In this document: positions 9,307-19,575 of the stretch, piece by piece
Layout: each line of letters opens with the position of its first letter
Numbering within the stretch: position 1 is the first letter of the stretch
Assembly (NCBI GenBank): GCA_001599355.1
Contig: BCGQ01000005.1
Coordinates: 993,342-1,057,341, forward strand
Length of the DNA stretch: 64,000 nucleotides
From: Nakazawaea peltata
Lineage: Eukaryota > Ascomycota > Pichiomycetes > Alaninales > Pachysolenaceae
Reading direction: 5' to 3'
The notes under the pieces: model-generated
The model's database searches: none
Told to the model about the DNA's origin: nothing
The model's input: the letters and a program-made list of their open reading frames with translations, nothing else
Made by a program: the position numbers and the translations under genes

Positions 9307-10303
9307 GACTTGGACAGTTAGGTTCTCTTGTGTGGTGCCCGATGATGCTTGTGTAGTACACTGAATATATCTAGTTGATCAGATGTTTCTTTCTATTTGC
9401 TCTTGCCTTCGTTTCTTTAGCGCCTTAGACATTTTTTTACTCCGATCGGAATAATGTACGGATTCGGTAATTTTTTGAGCCGTTTCCGTGAAGGGAATGA
9501 GAAGTGTAGGGCATTTGGAGGAGTAAGAGGAAGGGTGAAGAAGAAGAAGAAGGAGGCCCTGTCACTCGTATGGCACTGATTTGTAAATGGCTGAGATGTG
9601 AGAGAGGCTGTGGTATAGATGAATGTCGCGACGGATCTGAGTATAGGAGAATGGTGGGGTAATAGCAGGTACTTTAGGTGATTTCATAAAGGAAAATATA
9701 AGGAGAAATTTATATGGAAAATTTGTAAAGGGATAAATTTGGTAAGGGATAAATTTCAAAAATCTCTGTAAAGGGGTTAATTTGTGAGGATAAAATTGTA
9801 AAGGGATAAATTTCTAAAGGGGTAAATTATAAGAAGTAAATTTGTTAAGGGATAAATTTGTAAAGAGATAAACTTTAAAAATCTCTTTAAAGGGGTTAAT
9901 TTGTAAGGATAAATTTGTAAAGGGGAAAATTATGGTTAAATTATGGGTAAATTAAAAGCGAATTATACACAGTAACCACTATACTGACTATTAGACTGAC
10001 CATCATACTGATCACCATACTGATTATCACATTTATCACTTACTACTACACTGCAATAATCACTAAGATAACAGCGTACTATCACATACTAACCATTATA
10101 GCATCCTCCAGCCTACTGTAGCCCCACTGTATTCTCTATATCCTCACCTACTCAATATCAACATTAATTATTATATTATTTATTATGCGTATTATCTAAC
10201 GTTCACTCATTATCTAAAGTTCATCATTTATGCATCATCTTTATGCACATCATCTATCTCATACCCCGCATCGTCCATTAATTCCGCATCGTCTATCGTT
10301 TTC
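9307..10303. other. Intergenic region with degenerate AT-rich minisatellite
   Basis: It holds the SNT309 promoter side (9307-9560), a degenerate repeat of GGGATAAATTTGTAAA-like units (about 9690-9960), then ACTATACTGACCATCATACTGA-type degenerate repeats (about 9975-10050) and AT-rich sequence up to the SSU1 stop. No gene is visible. Confidence 0.6.
9690..9960. repeat. Degenerate AT-rich minisatellite
   Basis: Many imperfect copies of a 15-22 bp unit with core AAAGGGATAAATTTGTAA, including two longer near-duplicates (about 9745-9790 and 9865-9910) containing ATCTCTKTAAAGGGGTTAATTTGT. It is non-coding on both strands. Confidence 0.75.
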
Positions 10304-11398
10304 CTAAAATATACGAGGAGTCTCATATATAATTGACCCGATCAAACAAACAATCACCGTAAGTATACAGGCCACTCCGTAAATGGCAGACAAAACTCTA
10401 AATGCACCGAATCCTTCGAATGAAGAACTGAGCTCATGACAGCAAACAGACATGGCTCCAATTGGGAAAGTCATTGCCCACCAGGCCTTGCTGAAAGCTA
10501 TTTTACCCCTGTAGATACAAGTCCATGTTGCAAACAGAGAGAGAAAGATCCCGAACGAGATCAAAAAGAGTCCCAAGAGGAAACTTGTAGAATGAGCAAA
10601 CTCTGCAATGATCTCACGGTTCTTGTAGTCTGAATATGTGAGTAAATAATGTTTGACATTCAACCCGTTATTGAGGATCCCCCAAGACCCTTGGGCGAGA
10701 AGTCCAATTGGAACCCAAGTGGTGAACATCAATTGTTTAGGAGGAAGCTTATAAAGAACTAATCTCCAGATATAGATGGCAATAATGCAGAAACCAAGAC
10801 AAAGAGAATTGGACCAAAGCATGAGTGATACAATGATAGTGATCATTTGTAAGTTGGCAGTTGGGAGTGATTGCAGAATAAGAGCTCCGGTGGCTGCTGA
10901 CACGGTTAAAGGTAATACAGGTAAAATCAACACCAGTTGAATTCCTTGTTCAGTGAATTTACTCTTTGTGAAAAGAATGAATACCAAGATCCATCCACAC
11001 AGTAATGCCAATGCTACATTAATCCACCATAAACACCAGATCCCGATAGCCCATTTCCCGTCACTCACGAAATGAGACATATTGACAATAGTGGACCAAC
11101 CCATTGAGTAAGCACCGAAAAATACAGCACTGGTGGGGTTTGTGAATACATCTGGCATATCCTCGGGGTAAAGTATGGCTTTCCCCAGGAACAAAGCGGT
11201 TGTAATCAAGAACAACATCAACGAGATACCCCACATTATATAACCACAGATCTCTAACCAATACAGTGGATATGGGAACCGGAAAAGAATTGCTGCTGCA
11301 ATTCCTGAACCCATGAAACTTATGAACCATACAGGATGGAAGTCCCTGAAGATGAGTTCTTTTTTAGATTTGACAGGTTTTTCAATCTCTTCGTTCAT
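10304..11398 (-). CDS. SSU1: Plasma-membrane sulfite efflux pump Ssu1 (TDT family)
   Basis: 364 residues with about ten hydrophobic segments and a short charged N-terminus, typical of the tellurite-resistance/dicarboxylate transporter fold. The opening FRDFHPVWFISFMGSGIAA, the NMSHFVSDGKW-like region and the WGILNNG segment resemble Ssu1, the sulfite exporter that gives sulfite tolerance. The HPVWF and GSGI motifs are the family's signature. It is a full-length reading frame with a clear ATG. Its promoter faces the 3' end of LTE1 over 700 bp. Mae1-type malate transporters are the alternative, but the overall match favours Ssu1. Confidence 0.85.
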   Translation of the reverse strand: MNEEIEKPVKSKKELIFRDFHPVWFISFMGSGIAAAILFRFPYPLYWLEICGYIMWGISLMLFLITTALFLGKAILYPEDMPDVFTNPTSAVFFGAYSMGWSTIVNMSHFVSDGKWAIGIWCLWWINVALALLCGWILVFILFTKSKFTEQGIQLVLILPVLPLTVSAATGALILQSLPTANLQMITIIVSLMLWSNSLCLGFCIIAIYIWRLVLYKLPPKQLMFTTWVPIGLLAQGSWGILNNGLNVKHYLLTYSDYKNREIIAEFAHSTSFLLGLFLISFGIFLSLFATWTCIYRGKIAFSKAWWAMTFPIGAMSVCCHELSSSFEGFGAFRVLSAIYGVACILTVIVCLIGSIIYETPRIF

Positions 11399-12103
11399 TC
11401 TTATTAGTAGGTGAGAGTCAGTTTAATTTTGAGTATAGTGCACTAGACACAATGTATAGGATTGTATAAGTGAACTTCACTTGTCTTATCGATGTCAGAT
11501 CTTCTTACAATAGCAATAGCCACTTTTTATATACTTCGAACCTCATTGAGCATCATATGCGGCTATTGCACCCTGCTTTTCATCAGCCACAATATCGCTC
11601 ATCAGCCATATTAGTCAGCCCCCGTATTATTCTCCACTCTTCGCCGCAAAGGAAAAAGCTTAAATTTCCCAATCTGGAGGGTTCGGTACGGGTTCTGAGT
11701 AAGCGACAGATGATCGGTTCGGGGAATGGTCATCGGCCAGAGAGAAAAACATACTTTAAATGGCTGCTCTGGTGTTTGCCGCGCGGGATCCCAGCTCCTC
11801 CCGCTCCATTTTCAGAGGTTATCTGTAACGGATGGTAGGTCCTACTTTGTGGCTAGTGCCTGCCGTCTGACAAATAGCGCCTTACCCGGCTCTAATTTTC
11901 GGCTTCATTCACTATGTAAGGGAGAAGGGGATAAATCCGGGGATAAAATTGGGGGTGGAATTTAATGGAAGTGATGCTTGATTACTCAGCTCAATCGTCC
12001 TCATCTCTATCCACTTATCCTAGCTACTTACCTGGCTACTCTACTAGTCCTACACCTTCTAAATATCTCATCATATTACATGCCGAAACCTAACTGTCTC
12101 ATG
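11399..12103. other. SSU1 upstream region
   Basis: A 705-bp gap between the SSU1 start and the LTE1 stop. It is GC-richer than other gaps around 11640-11830 (GCCGCGCGGGATCCC). I see no conserved reading frame, tRNA or repeat; it presumably carries SSU1 control sequence. Confidence 0.4.
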
Positions 12104-15100
12104 CTAGGCCTCTCCTATCTTCTCTATACAAATATTCATCTCCTCTTCAGTCAATGACTTAATATACAAACATTTCGAAACAACCTCGGTATCCACCTTA
12201 ATAGTATAAAGTTTAGACCACTCAAGACACTGAATAAGTGATCTCACCACAGTAGCAGAAGTACGGAATTTGGCGAAATTGATCAATTTAGGACACTCAA
12301 TTGCGTCTTCAATCAAACTTCTATCTACACTGGTAGTAGAGTCATTCGGATCATCCTCTTTGAAGAAATTAGGTCTTTCGGAATTAAATGTCAAATCAGA
12401 CAAATATAATCCCAAGAATGGAACACATCCTTTGGAAGGTGTAATTGAATTCAACTCTTTACGTAAATTGGAGAAGTTCTTGAATGGTGAAGCCAATTGC
12501 TCCAAATCCTGTAAAATAGCAACATCACTAGTATCTACTAAGGCCCAAGTCTTCTTCAATTTAGAAATCTTGGTAGAGGTCAATGCTAATATGATCTGCA
12601 TCACCGTAGAAAAGTTCTGGAGTTTCTTACAATGCTGGGCAACATGAATACATCTGGAGATGATGGTTTTTCTTTCTTGGATCGAACTTGTGAGCAAAAT
12701 TTCGGAGATGATCCAGTTGATCATTAAATTGAATCTACTGATCACCAAATTAATTCCCTTCCTTTTCTCTTCATCCAATAATAACTCGAGCCAACTATTA
12801 ATTGGTTCTACCGATTGTTGCCAACGGAGCTCGATCAATTCCTTCCAATCGACCTCCAATAATGCGTCTTTCTCAATTACTGTAAGTTGTTCAGCCAATT
12901 GTTTGGATCCATAACTCAAAATAAATGAAATATGAGTATTGGATTCCAAAAGTTCTTCAAGGGATGGCAGAAGTTTTGCTGGTTCTTGTGAGAATACACT
13001 TTCGGAATCTCCAGCTTCGACTGAAACTCTCTTGAATGGAGTTGATTCCATAATAGGAGTAGTGTCTCCATCTCTACGATCTACATTTTTATTATCTACT
13101 TCTCCCCAGTCATCTGTGTAAGTCAGCAATTGCTTAATAAGTCCCCTCTGAACAGGCTCTGGAGATTGAGGATTCGAAGAAATGAATAAATCTCTCACTT
13201 TACTCTCAAGTTTAACCTCATCAATACTGGACTCAATCGAATGCTCATCTTGCTCAGAATTTTCATCATTTAACCCGTAAACCACTCTTGCTTTGGACTT
13301 AGATGGACTCTTGGTGTATGTACCCTCTAACTTCATCAACAGAGCGGCAATTGGATCCTCAGAAAAGCTGTCATCAGGAATCAGAGCAAGTTCAGCAATC
13401 GCAGCAGAATCTAATCCAGGGAATGGCATGATTGCAGATGAATTATTTGAAGGAATCAAACTCATTCTCGACCCGGTCTCGAAATCACTGCCGAAAAATT
13501 CCTCATTTTGATCCTCTTCACCCCCAATCCTACTTAAAGTGCTTTCATAATCTCCAATTGAGCTTCCATCATCGACTGAATGAATGGAAAGGCTACTATT
13601 ACGAATCAGACGGCGATCTGAGGTGGAATCTACTAAAATACTATGGCCTTCATTTACCGAAAGACGATACTCTTTTACCAATTCGAAGAAAGAAGATGAT
13701 CCAGTCATCAGGATATTGGTCGTCGATCCGTAAACATTTGTAATGCAGAATGGAAGTTGTTTCATAGCTATCAAACGTTCATATTCATCTCTTTCTAATG
13801 AGACGTTAATATGGCTGGAATCTGCAACTTTGAGATTATCGAAAGAAGTTTTCTTTCTCAATTTTACAGGGGAGTCAACCGAATCAATTCGTTGGTGATC
13901 GGTAAACGAAAGAGCCGAATCGTAACTGACATACGATTTAATTGAGCCAGAACCATGAGCATTAGCTGGCAGAATCATAGAATATCTCGGGTTATTAATG
14001 TCACGTGATAATGTAGAATCATAGGAGATATAAGATTTGGTAGTGTACATTGAGATTCTGTGATCGTTTTCGGCAATATTTTCAGAAATGATTTCTGCAT
14101 CTTCACCATCGTTTTCTGCTACGTTATCGGAAATGATTTCTCTTGCATCATCTCCTGCATTATCGCTCTCGATCTTCAAATCATCAATCATCGAGGGCAC
14201 TATATTATCAACACCAACAATTTCCTTAGAATCAGATGTCATATTATTAAATGAGTCAGTCCAATTGAATGAAACAGAAGGTGCTCTAAAAGATCCCGCA
14301 TCTGACATATCCATAAATTGATTCAGTTGATTGTTGCCAAGATTCCTTGTAGGTGACATATTAAAAGTATCTTCATAACCATTATCTTCATTAAACCCAT
14401 CCAAATCGGTCAGAAGACTGAAAACACTGCGTCTTTTTACAGGGTCATTGAGCATATGCTTGGAGAGCCGACTTTTGAAACTCTGATCTCTTAATAAATA
14501 TTGGAATTCCTCAATGATCCGAGCACTAAGAATATCCACTCTTTCATCCAAAATAGGGACATTTTGCTGAGGGGAATCTTCGGTGAGCGTTGATTGAGAT
14601 AAATGCTTTACTGATGCGCTGGAGTTTGGAACTGTGGCTAAAATTTGTGACATATTTTCAATCAATGGCTTAAGTTGAGTATTCTCGGTCTTTTGCTTAT
14701 TGAAATGTTTCTTCCAGGATGAGACGTATTTGGAAATACCTTTATCGGGAGAAACGAATGATACTCTTTTTTGGTGGGCAGGGGCAACGGGCAGAGCTGG
14801 GGCCCGGGCCACAGGAGTCTGTTTGGAAGATTTATGACTCTTATTCCTCATCATAGGATGCTTCTCAGGTGTCACCGGAGCTATCTTATGAATCTTAGAA
14901 TCAGTAAATACACTTATATCACCATTAGTAATAAATCCCTGAGCATCTATACTCAAATTCTCATCCAGCAACTCATTCTTACTCAATCTCTTCACCCCTT
15001 CCAAAGGAGTATACTTAACTTCTTGTTGAATTATATTATGCAAAGATGGTTTTAATGGAGTACGAGGAGCCATCCCAGATGGCTTGGTCTCCATATAAGC

Positions 15101-16144
15101 CTTTTTCAACGAAAGAAGCGAGTCCTTAGGGTGAAGAAACCTCTTATCATTATCAGCGAAGATTTGGAAAGGTTTTTGTCTCTGCTTAGATCGACTGTTC
15201 CCATATAAGAAATTGGCCAAGTTCTTCAGTCTATTCTCACTATACTTTTGAAGCAAGAGATTACTGGCACTATTTGAATGCGAATTATATAAAGAAAGTA
15301 TACCTGAATTTCTGAAAGAAGGATCATATGTCTGTTGTAATCCCATTGTCGATAATCTAGTACTATTCATGTGCTCATACAGGTTCAAAGGGTACAGAAG
15401 TAACTCCTCTGGCTTAATATGTTCTAAAGGGATGGTTGACCAGTAAATAGAACATAGATTTATGTAAACTTTCTTCAATTCTACGATAATACGAGTTCCT
15501 AAATCGGTATTAGCTCTTTGTTCCATGGAAAGAGCGGTCGATTTGGACCTAGATAATGCAATTTCGGCAAGTTCGTTAACAAAAGAAACGAATTTGATCT
15601 TTAACTGAGTGTTATTAATGAAATCATCCTGGAAATAGTTCAAAAGCCAATGTCTGATAGTGACAAACGTCCGTACTAAGACCAATTTCCCAATCTCTAC
15701 AGATTTTGACTCGTCATTATGACCTATATCGAAAGTAAGTCTGAACGCCCAAAGGAAACGAGACATTAAAATGTCCAGTAACGCATCTGTCTTCAAAAAC
15801 ATACGATACGTAAGGAAGAAATCGAGTAAAAATTGGTAATCAATCGACTGAGGTGAAGTTAATTCTGTGATTAAAGCTGTTGGAGTAGCTGATACTAAAG
15901 AATTTCTCGATGACTTGTCATTAAATCTGATCATACTGCGATCATTCAGAACTGGGAACAACATCTCAGTATCAAATACCCCCGGGTTAAGTGTATCCAA
16001 TATTGAAAAAGTGTCATAATCATCGTCGATCTCTTGTTCGACCCCCTGTTCAACCCCCATCGAGGTTGATAACACTTCTGAGACCTCCATTTCGTCACCT
16101 CCTACAGCACTTGTTGTGCCGCTGAGTATGCTATTGTGGTCCAT
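12104..16144 (-). CDS. LTE1: Lte1, mitotic-exit RasGEF-domain protein
   Basis: 1346 residues from the ATG at 16144 (the frame extends 13 codons upstream only to a TTG). A RasGEF-N domain lies at about 88-180 (TELTSPQSIDYQFLLDFFLTYR) and a RasGEF/CDC25-like domain at about 1075-1340. The long middle is Ser/Asn/Asp-rich with likely phosphosites (SPTR, TPVK). The DPIAALLMKLEGTY motif before the catalytic region is characteristic of Lte1. In S. cerevisiae Lte1 sits in the bud cortex and promotes mitotic exit through Bfa1-Bub2/Tem1 and Kin4; whether its GEF domain is active is doubtful there. NUD1, the spindle-pole scaffold of the same network, lies 23 kb away. Confidence 0.9.
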   Translation of the reverse strand: MDHNSILSGTTSAVGGDEMEVSEVLSTSMGVEQGVEQEIDDDYDTFSILDTLNPGVFDTEMLFPVLNDRSMIRFNDKSSRNSLVSATPTALITELTSPQSIDYQFLLDFFLTYRMFLKTDALLDILMSRFLWAFRLTFDIGHNDESKSVEIGKLVLVRTFVTIRHWLLNYFQDDFINNTQLKIKFVSFVNELAEIALSRSKSTALSMEQRANTDLGTRIIVELKKVYINLCSIYWSTIPLEHIKPEELLLYPLNLYEHMNSTRLSTMGLQQTYDPSFRNSGILSLYNSHSNSASNLLLQKYSENRLKNLANFLYGNSRSKQRQKPFQIFADNDKRFLHPKDSLLSLKKAYMETKPSGMAPRTPLKPSLHNIIQQEVKYTPLEGVKRLSKNELLDENLSIDAQGFITNGDISVFTDSKIHKIAPVTPEKHPMMRNKSHKSSKQTPVARAPALPVAPAHQKRVSFVSPDKGISKYVSSWKKHFNKQKTENTQLKPLIENMSQILATVPNSSASVKHLSQSTLTEDSPQQNVPILDERVDILSARIIEEFQYLLRDQSFKSRLSKHMLNDPVKRRSVFSLLTDLDGFNEDNGYEDTFNMSPTRNLGNNQLNQFMDMSDAGSFRAPSVSFNWTDSFNNMTSDSKEIVGVDNIVPSMIDDLKIESDNAGDDAREIISDNVAENDGEDAEIISENIAENDHRISMYTTKSYISYDSTLSRDINNPRYSMILPANAHGSGSIKSYVSYDSALSFTDHQRIDSVDSPVKLRKKTSFDNLKVADSSHINVSLERDEYERLIAMKQLPFCITNVYGSTTNILMTGSSSFFELVKEYRLSVNEGHSILVDSTSDRRLIRNSSLSIHSVDDGSSIGDYESTLSRIGGEEDQNEEFFGSDFETGSRMSLIPSNNSSAIMPFPGLDSAAIAELALIPDDSFSEDPIAALLMKLEGTYTKSPSKSKARVVYGLNDENSEQDEHSIESSIDEVKLESKVRDLFISSNPQSPEPVQRGLIKQLLTYTDDWGEVDNKNVDRRDGDTTPIMESTPFKRVSVEAGDSESVFSQEPAKLLPSLEELLESNTHISFILSYGSKQLAEQLTVIEKDALLEVDWKELIELRWQQSVEPINSWLELLLDEEKRKGINLVISRFNLMINWIISEILLTSSIQERKTIISRCIHVAQHCKKLQNFSTVMQIILALTSTKISKLKKTWALVDTSDVAILQDLEQLASPFKNFSNLRKELNSITPSKGCVPFLGLYLSDLTFNSERPNFFKEDDPNDSTTSVDRSLIEDAIECPKLINFAKFRTSATVVRSLIQCLEWSKLYTIKVDTEVVSKCLYIKSLTEEEMNICIEKIGEA

Positions 16145-16926
16145 ATCAATGTTATGAAGGAAATTCACGGAAATTCGCGGCAAGTAGTTGACAATTGGGA
16201 CTTTTCAATTGAATAAATTTATGCTTGTTTATATTTTTAAGGTTTGTTTACGTTTTTTTGGGGGTGTTTTGAGCGGATTATTAAAAGTGGCTAAGAATAC
16301 GGGCGCTTGCGCAGGTTCTGTAAGACACAGGCCAGTGGCTACGGGCCACAAGCCACAAGTGCGCACTCAAGCGCCAATTGACAGGGATTTAGGGTAATTT
16401 TGCTTAGTGGCTTAACCAGGCCACTGGTAAACCAGTTAGTTCAACTACTGGGCCACCACCACTCCACTACTATACTTCTCTACTACTCCACGACTTCACT
16501 ACTTTAATACTCCACTATTCCACTAATACTCTACCTACTGCTCCACTGCTACCTACTCCACTGCTACCTACTCCACTGCTACCTATCCTCTACTCATTAC
16601 TCTTCTACACTTCCTCTACTTTTCTACTACACTTCCCTTACTTATTTCCCTACTTATTTTCCCTACTAATTTTCCCTACTAATTTTCCCTACTAATTTTC
16701 CCTACTTATTTCCCTACTTATTTCCCTACTTATTTCCCTACTTATTTTCCCTACTTATTTCCCTACTTATTTTCCCTACTAATTTCCCCTCTGTTTCCTA
16801 ACTATTTCCTTCTCTTACTGCCCTCACTGTACATTTTCCTTACCATTTCCTGCTCTTTCCTTATTTTCCCTACTTAATTTCCTGCTCTCCTATTCCTCTT
16901 GACTCCACTCCAACCCATCATCTACA
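16145..16926. other. Intergenic LTE1-TWF1 region with CT-rich tandem repeats
   Basis: This is the divergent promoter of LTE1 and TWF1. The LTE1 half has a T-rich leader and GCCAC/GGCC repeats (16320-16450). The TWF1 half is almost wholly short C/T/A tandem repeats (listed separately). Confidence 0.6.
16490..16800 (+). repeat. CT-rich tandem repeats before TWF1
   Basis: Two blocks are present: three copies of a 15-bp CTGCTACCTACTCCA unit (about 16540-16585), then about ten copies of a 13-14 bp TTTCCCTACTTATT/TTTTCCCTACTAAT unit (about 16625-16790). The coding strand of TWF1 is the pyrimidine-rich strand, as before FHL1. Confidence 0.85.
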
Positions 16927-17892
16927 ATGTCAACTCAAAGTGGTATCACCTGCTCACCTCAATTGATCGAAACCTTCAAAAAATACATAGATTCTTCCGA
17001 CAGATGTTTGATCATCAAGATCGAAAATGAACTGTTAGTACAAGGTCCTACCATCAAAGGTACCTCCTCATTAGAAGATGACTGGTCCACAATTCAGTCC
17101 AATTTGTCCGAATCTGACCCGCTGTTCGTCGTCATTAACAAGGGCCAGGCCAAAAATGAACATATTTTCATCGCCTATACTCCAGATTTCGCCAATGTCC
17201 GCTCCAAAATGTTATATCTGTCTTCTAAGAACACTCTTTTGAGAGAATTGGGGTTGGAATTCTTCAACCCTATCTTATTTGTGAATGATTTGGAAGAGAT
17301 CAGTGCTGATGGTTGGAAAGCCCAGTTACTGCATGAGACTCTGACTAATCCTTTGACCGAGGAAGAGCAAAGTTTAAGAGTAGTCAAAGAAATGGAGAAC
17401 TTGAGTGTCGGTTCGGCCCGTCGTACCAAATTGGTTAGTGATTCTTCTTCTACGTTCATGTTCGAGATTGACGAGGAATTGAAACTGAAATTGAGTGCTA
17501 TTGATGACGGAGAATTGATCTCTTGTTCTATTGACCCACTGACAGAGTCCATCTCTTCATCCCTTGACACATCTTTCACTTCCCCAGCTGATCTGATCTC
17601 CAAAATCTCCTCTACTCAACCTCAATATACCGTCTTCAAATCCAAAGGAAAGATTGCTTTTATCTACTCATGTCCATCTGGTTCTAAAGTCAAAGAAAGA
17701 ATGATCTACGCTAGTAATAAGAACGGGTTCGTCAATGAGCTCTTAAAAAAGACCTTATCGTTAGAGGTGCCGATTGTCATTGAAGTCGGTGATTTAGATG
17801 AGGTGGAGTTGTCGGTCTTTGAAGACACCGTTGTCGAGAAAACTACTACACTGACTAGATTTTCTAAGCCAAAGGGCCCTAGAAGAAGATAA
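16927..17892 (+). CDS. TWF1: Twinfilin
   Basis: 321 residues with two ADF-homology domains (about 5-140 and 180-305) and the short basic tail KPKGPRRR that ends twinfilins. Twinfilin binds actin monomers and caps or depolymerises filaments in cortical patches; the tail binds phosphoinositides and capping protein. In S. cerevisiae TWF1, SLX9 and TOM20 are consecutive genes in +, -, + order; here they keep that order and orientation, with the NDD1-like gene and NUKM between TWF1 and SLX9. Confidence 0.93.
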   Translation: MSTQSGITCSPQLIETFKKYIDSSDRCLIIKIENELLVQGPTIKGTSSLEDDWSTIQSNLSESDPLFVVINKGQAKNEHIFIAYTPDFANVRSKMLYLSSKNTLLRELGLEFFNPILFVNDLEEISADGWKAQLLHETLTNPLTEEEQSLRVVKEMENLSVGSARRTKLVSDSSSTFMFEIDEELKLKLSAIDDGELISCSIDPLTESISSSLDTSFTSPADLISKISSTQPQYTVFKSKGKIAFIYSCPSGSKVKERMIYASNKNGFVNELLKKTLSLEVPIVIEVGDLDEVELSVFEDTVVEKTTTLTRFSKPKGPRRR

Positions 17893-18009
17893 TAAATTGA
17901 TTATATAGATGTATACTGATTACCAAGCTATTTGTTTCCTTCTTCCCCTTCTATCTCTACCATGCTAGTCCCTACCTTAATCCTAATAAAACCAAATAAT
18001 GCTCAATCT

Positions 18010-19575
18010 TTAAAGTCCGTCATGCGAATTCCTATTGATGTGTTCTAAAATGCTATCTCTAAGAGTGGTGTCCGGTTGTGACATCGATTTCTCAGTAACA
18101 GGTCTCGTATATATGTTTTCCTTGTCCTCAAAAGTCGGTGTTCTAGACATCGTTTGTTTGGGAGGATAACTGGAAGCAGATGGGACACCTGTATATGTCA
18201 AAGAGCGACCCAATTTGTTTCTTTTGTTGTCATTGGAAGTCAAAATACCGCTCTTGGACCGAGTCTTTTTGTTCTTAAGCATCGATTTACGCATCAATGA
18301 GTTCACATCTTGGAACACAATCTGGAATTTCTTACCATTTGCATTAGTGGAAGCATTTTCGGCTCCCTTAATGAACGAAGAGGTTGCAGATACGGCCTTC
18401 ATCGGGGGCAATCCCTTGTCCTCCTTCTTGAACGTTCCAATTGGTGGAGGGAGCAATGGCTCTGACGGCACATTGTTATTGTTATTATTTGTATTCAAAC
18501 TAAGAGGAGTAGGAGACATCGCTTGATTCAGTTTATTCTTCTTCTTAGCACCTGGAGAAATAGATGAAAGTTTAATAGTAGACGGAGAAGAACATATTCC
18601 CTCGTTGTTCTCATTAGAAGTCATTTTCAGTGGAGGTGTGAAGTCAGAAGTGGCCGAAAGCTTTGATTTCTTAGACGATTTCTTGGAATTTCTCTTTGGG
18701 GTCTCAAATTCGGTGTTCTTTCTCTTCTTGGACAGCTTTTTACTACCCTTGGATGAAGGTGTGAGCTCTTTCAATGGAGAACCTCCATTCTTGAGCTTTG
18801 ATAATGCTGATGTTGGAATAGGTGTGGTGCTATTAGGTAATTCAAGGAAAGATCTCATAAGCTTAGTACCTGGAGTCTCTGGGAATAACAAAGGTTGACT
18901 TTGTGGGTTCAATTTGTATGGGGTTAACCGTTTATGAGCACTTAAGAGTAAATTCTGCTGCATTAATTTGGTTGGAGATTCAAAAAACGCACTAGCACCA
19001 ATTCCAGCAGCCGAAGATGAACCACTGGCATCTTGTCCCGTACCCCCATTCGATAAATTAGGAGTATCCATAAACAAATCATGTAAAAGTAACCCATTAT
19101 TCCTCGAAGTCAAAGGAGTGGTGGACAAAAGCAAGGGGAAATTGGACCCGCCAGCTTCCAGAAAATCGGCATCAAACCCACCTAACAATTTATCGATATT
19201 GACACCATTGAGATCACTTTGGTCCAGTTTTGAAGGCGATGAGAATTGGTTATTCAATTGCAGTTGAAGATGTTGATGAAGTTGCTGATATTGAGAGTGA
19301 GATCCAACGCTGTTAGAACGATTATAGGCCTCTAATTCCAGCGGTAAGGCACCGCCACTTCCTGTACTGAGTCTATGTCCAATACTGTTGCTTCTCGAGT
19401 TAGCGCCCATGTCTTGAAGTTGACTAGCAACACTTTGTTTAATAAGGGGCGTCCAGCCGGTATGTTGTTCCAACATGGCCGGGTCGTTGAGGTCGACATA
19501 GACCCCATTTGCTGACTCAATGATATGGTTGATGGACGGCGACGAAAACGTGAACTTATGGTTATTCTCTGACAT
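18010..19575 (-). CDS. Low-complexity protein resembling G2/M coactivator Ndd1
   Basis: 521 residues, mostly disordered Ser/Asn/Lys/Gln-rich with TP/SP sites. Short segments resemble Ndd1: KRLTPYKLNPQ (cf. SLTPYGRK), SPSTIKLSS (cf. SPTTIQLNS), KKFQIVFQDVNSL (cf. SKFQIIVANID) and a basic GRSLTYTG-like block. Ndd1 is recruited by Fkh2-Mcm1 to activate CLB2-cluster genes after CDK phosphorylation. In S. cerevisiae NDD1 is adjacent to NUD1, which is 20 kb away here, giving mild support. No folded domain is seen, so the call could be wrong. An NLS-like KKRK cluster lies near residues 270-300. Confidence 0.5.
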   Translation of the reverse strand: MSENNHKFTFSSPSINHIIESANGVYVDLNDPAMLEQHTGWTPLIKQSVASQLQDMGANSRSNSIGHRLSTGSGGALPLELEAYNRSNSVGSHSQYQQLHQHLQLQLNNQFSSPSKLDQSDLNGVNIDKLLGGFDADFLEAGGSNFPLLLSTTPLTSRNNGLLLHDLFMDTPNLSNGGTGQDASGSSSAAGIGASAFFESPTKLMQQNLLLSAHKRLTPYKLNPQSQPLLFPETPGTKLMRSFLELPNSTTPIPTSALSKLKNGGSPLKELTPSSKGSKKLSKKRKNTEFETPKRNSKKSSKKSKLSATSDFTPPLKMTSNENNEGICSSPSTIKLSSISPGAKKKNKLNQAMSPTPLSLNTNNNNNNVPSEPLLPPPIGTFKKEDKGLPPMKAVSATSSFIKGAENASTNANGKKFQIVFQDVNSLMRKSMLKNKKTRSKSGILTSNDNKRNKLGRSLTYTGVPSASSYPPKQTMSRTPTFEDKENIYTRPVTEKSMSQPDTTLRDSILEHINRNSHDGL

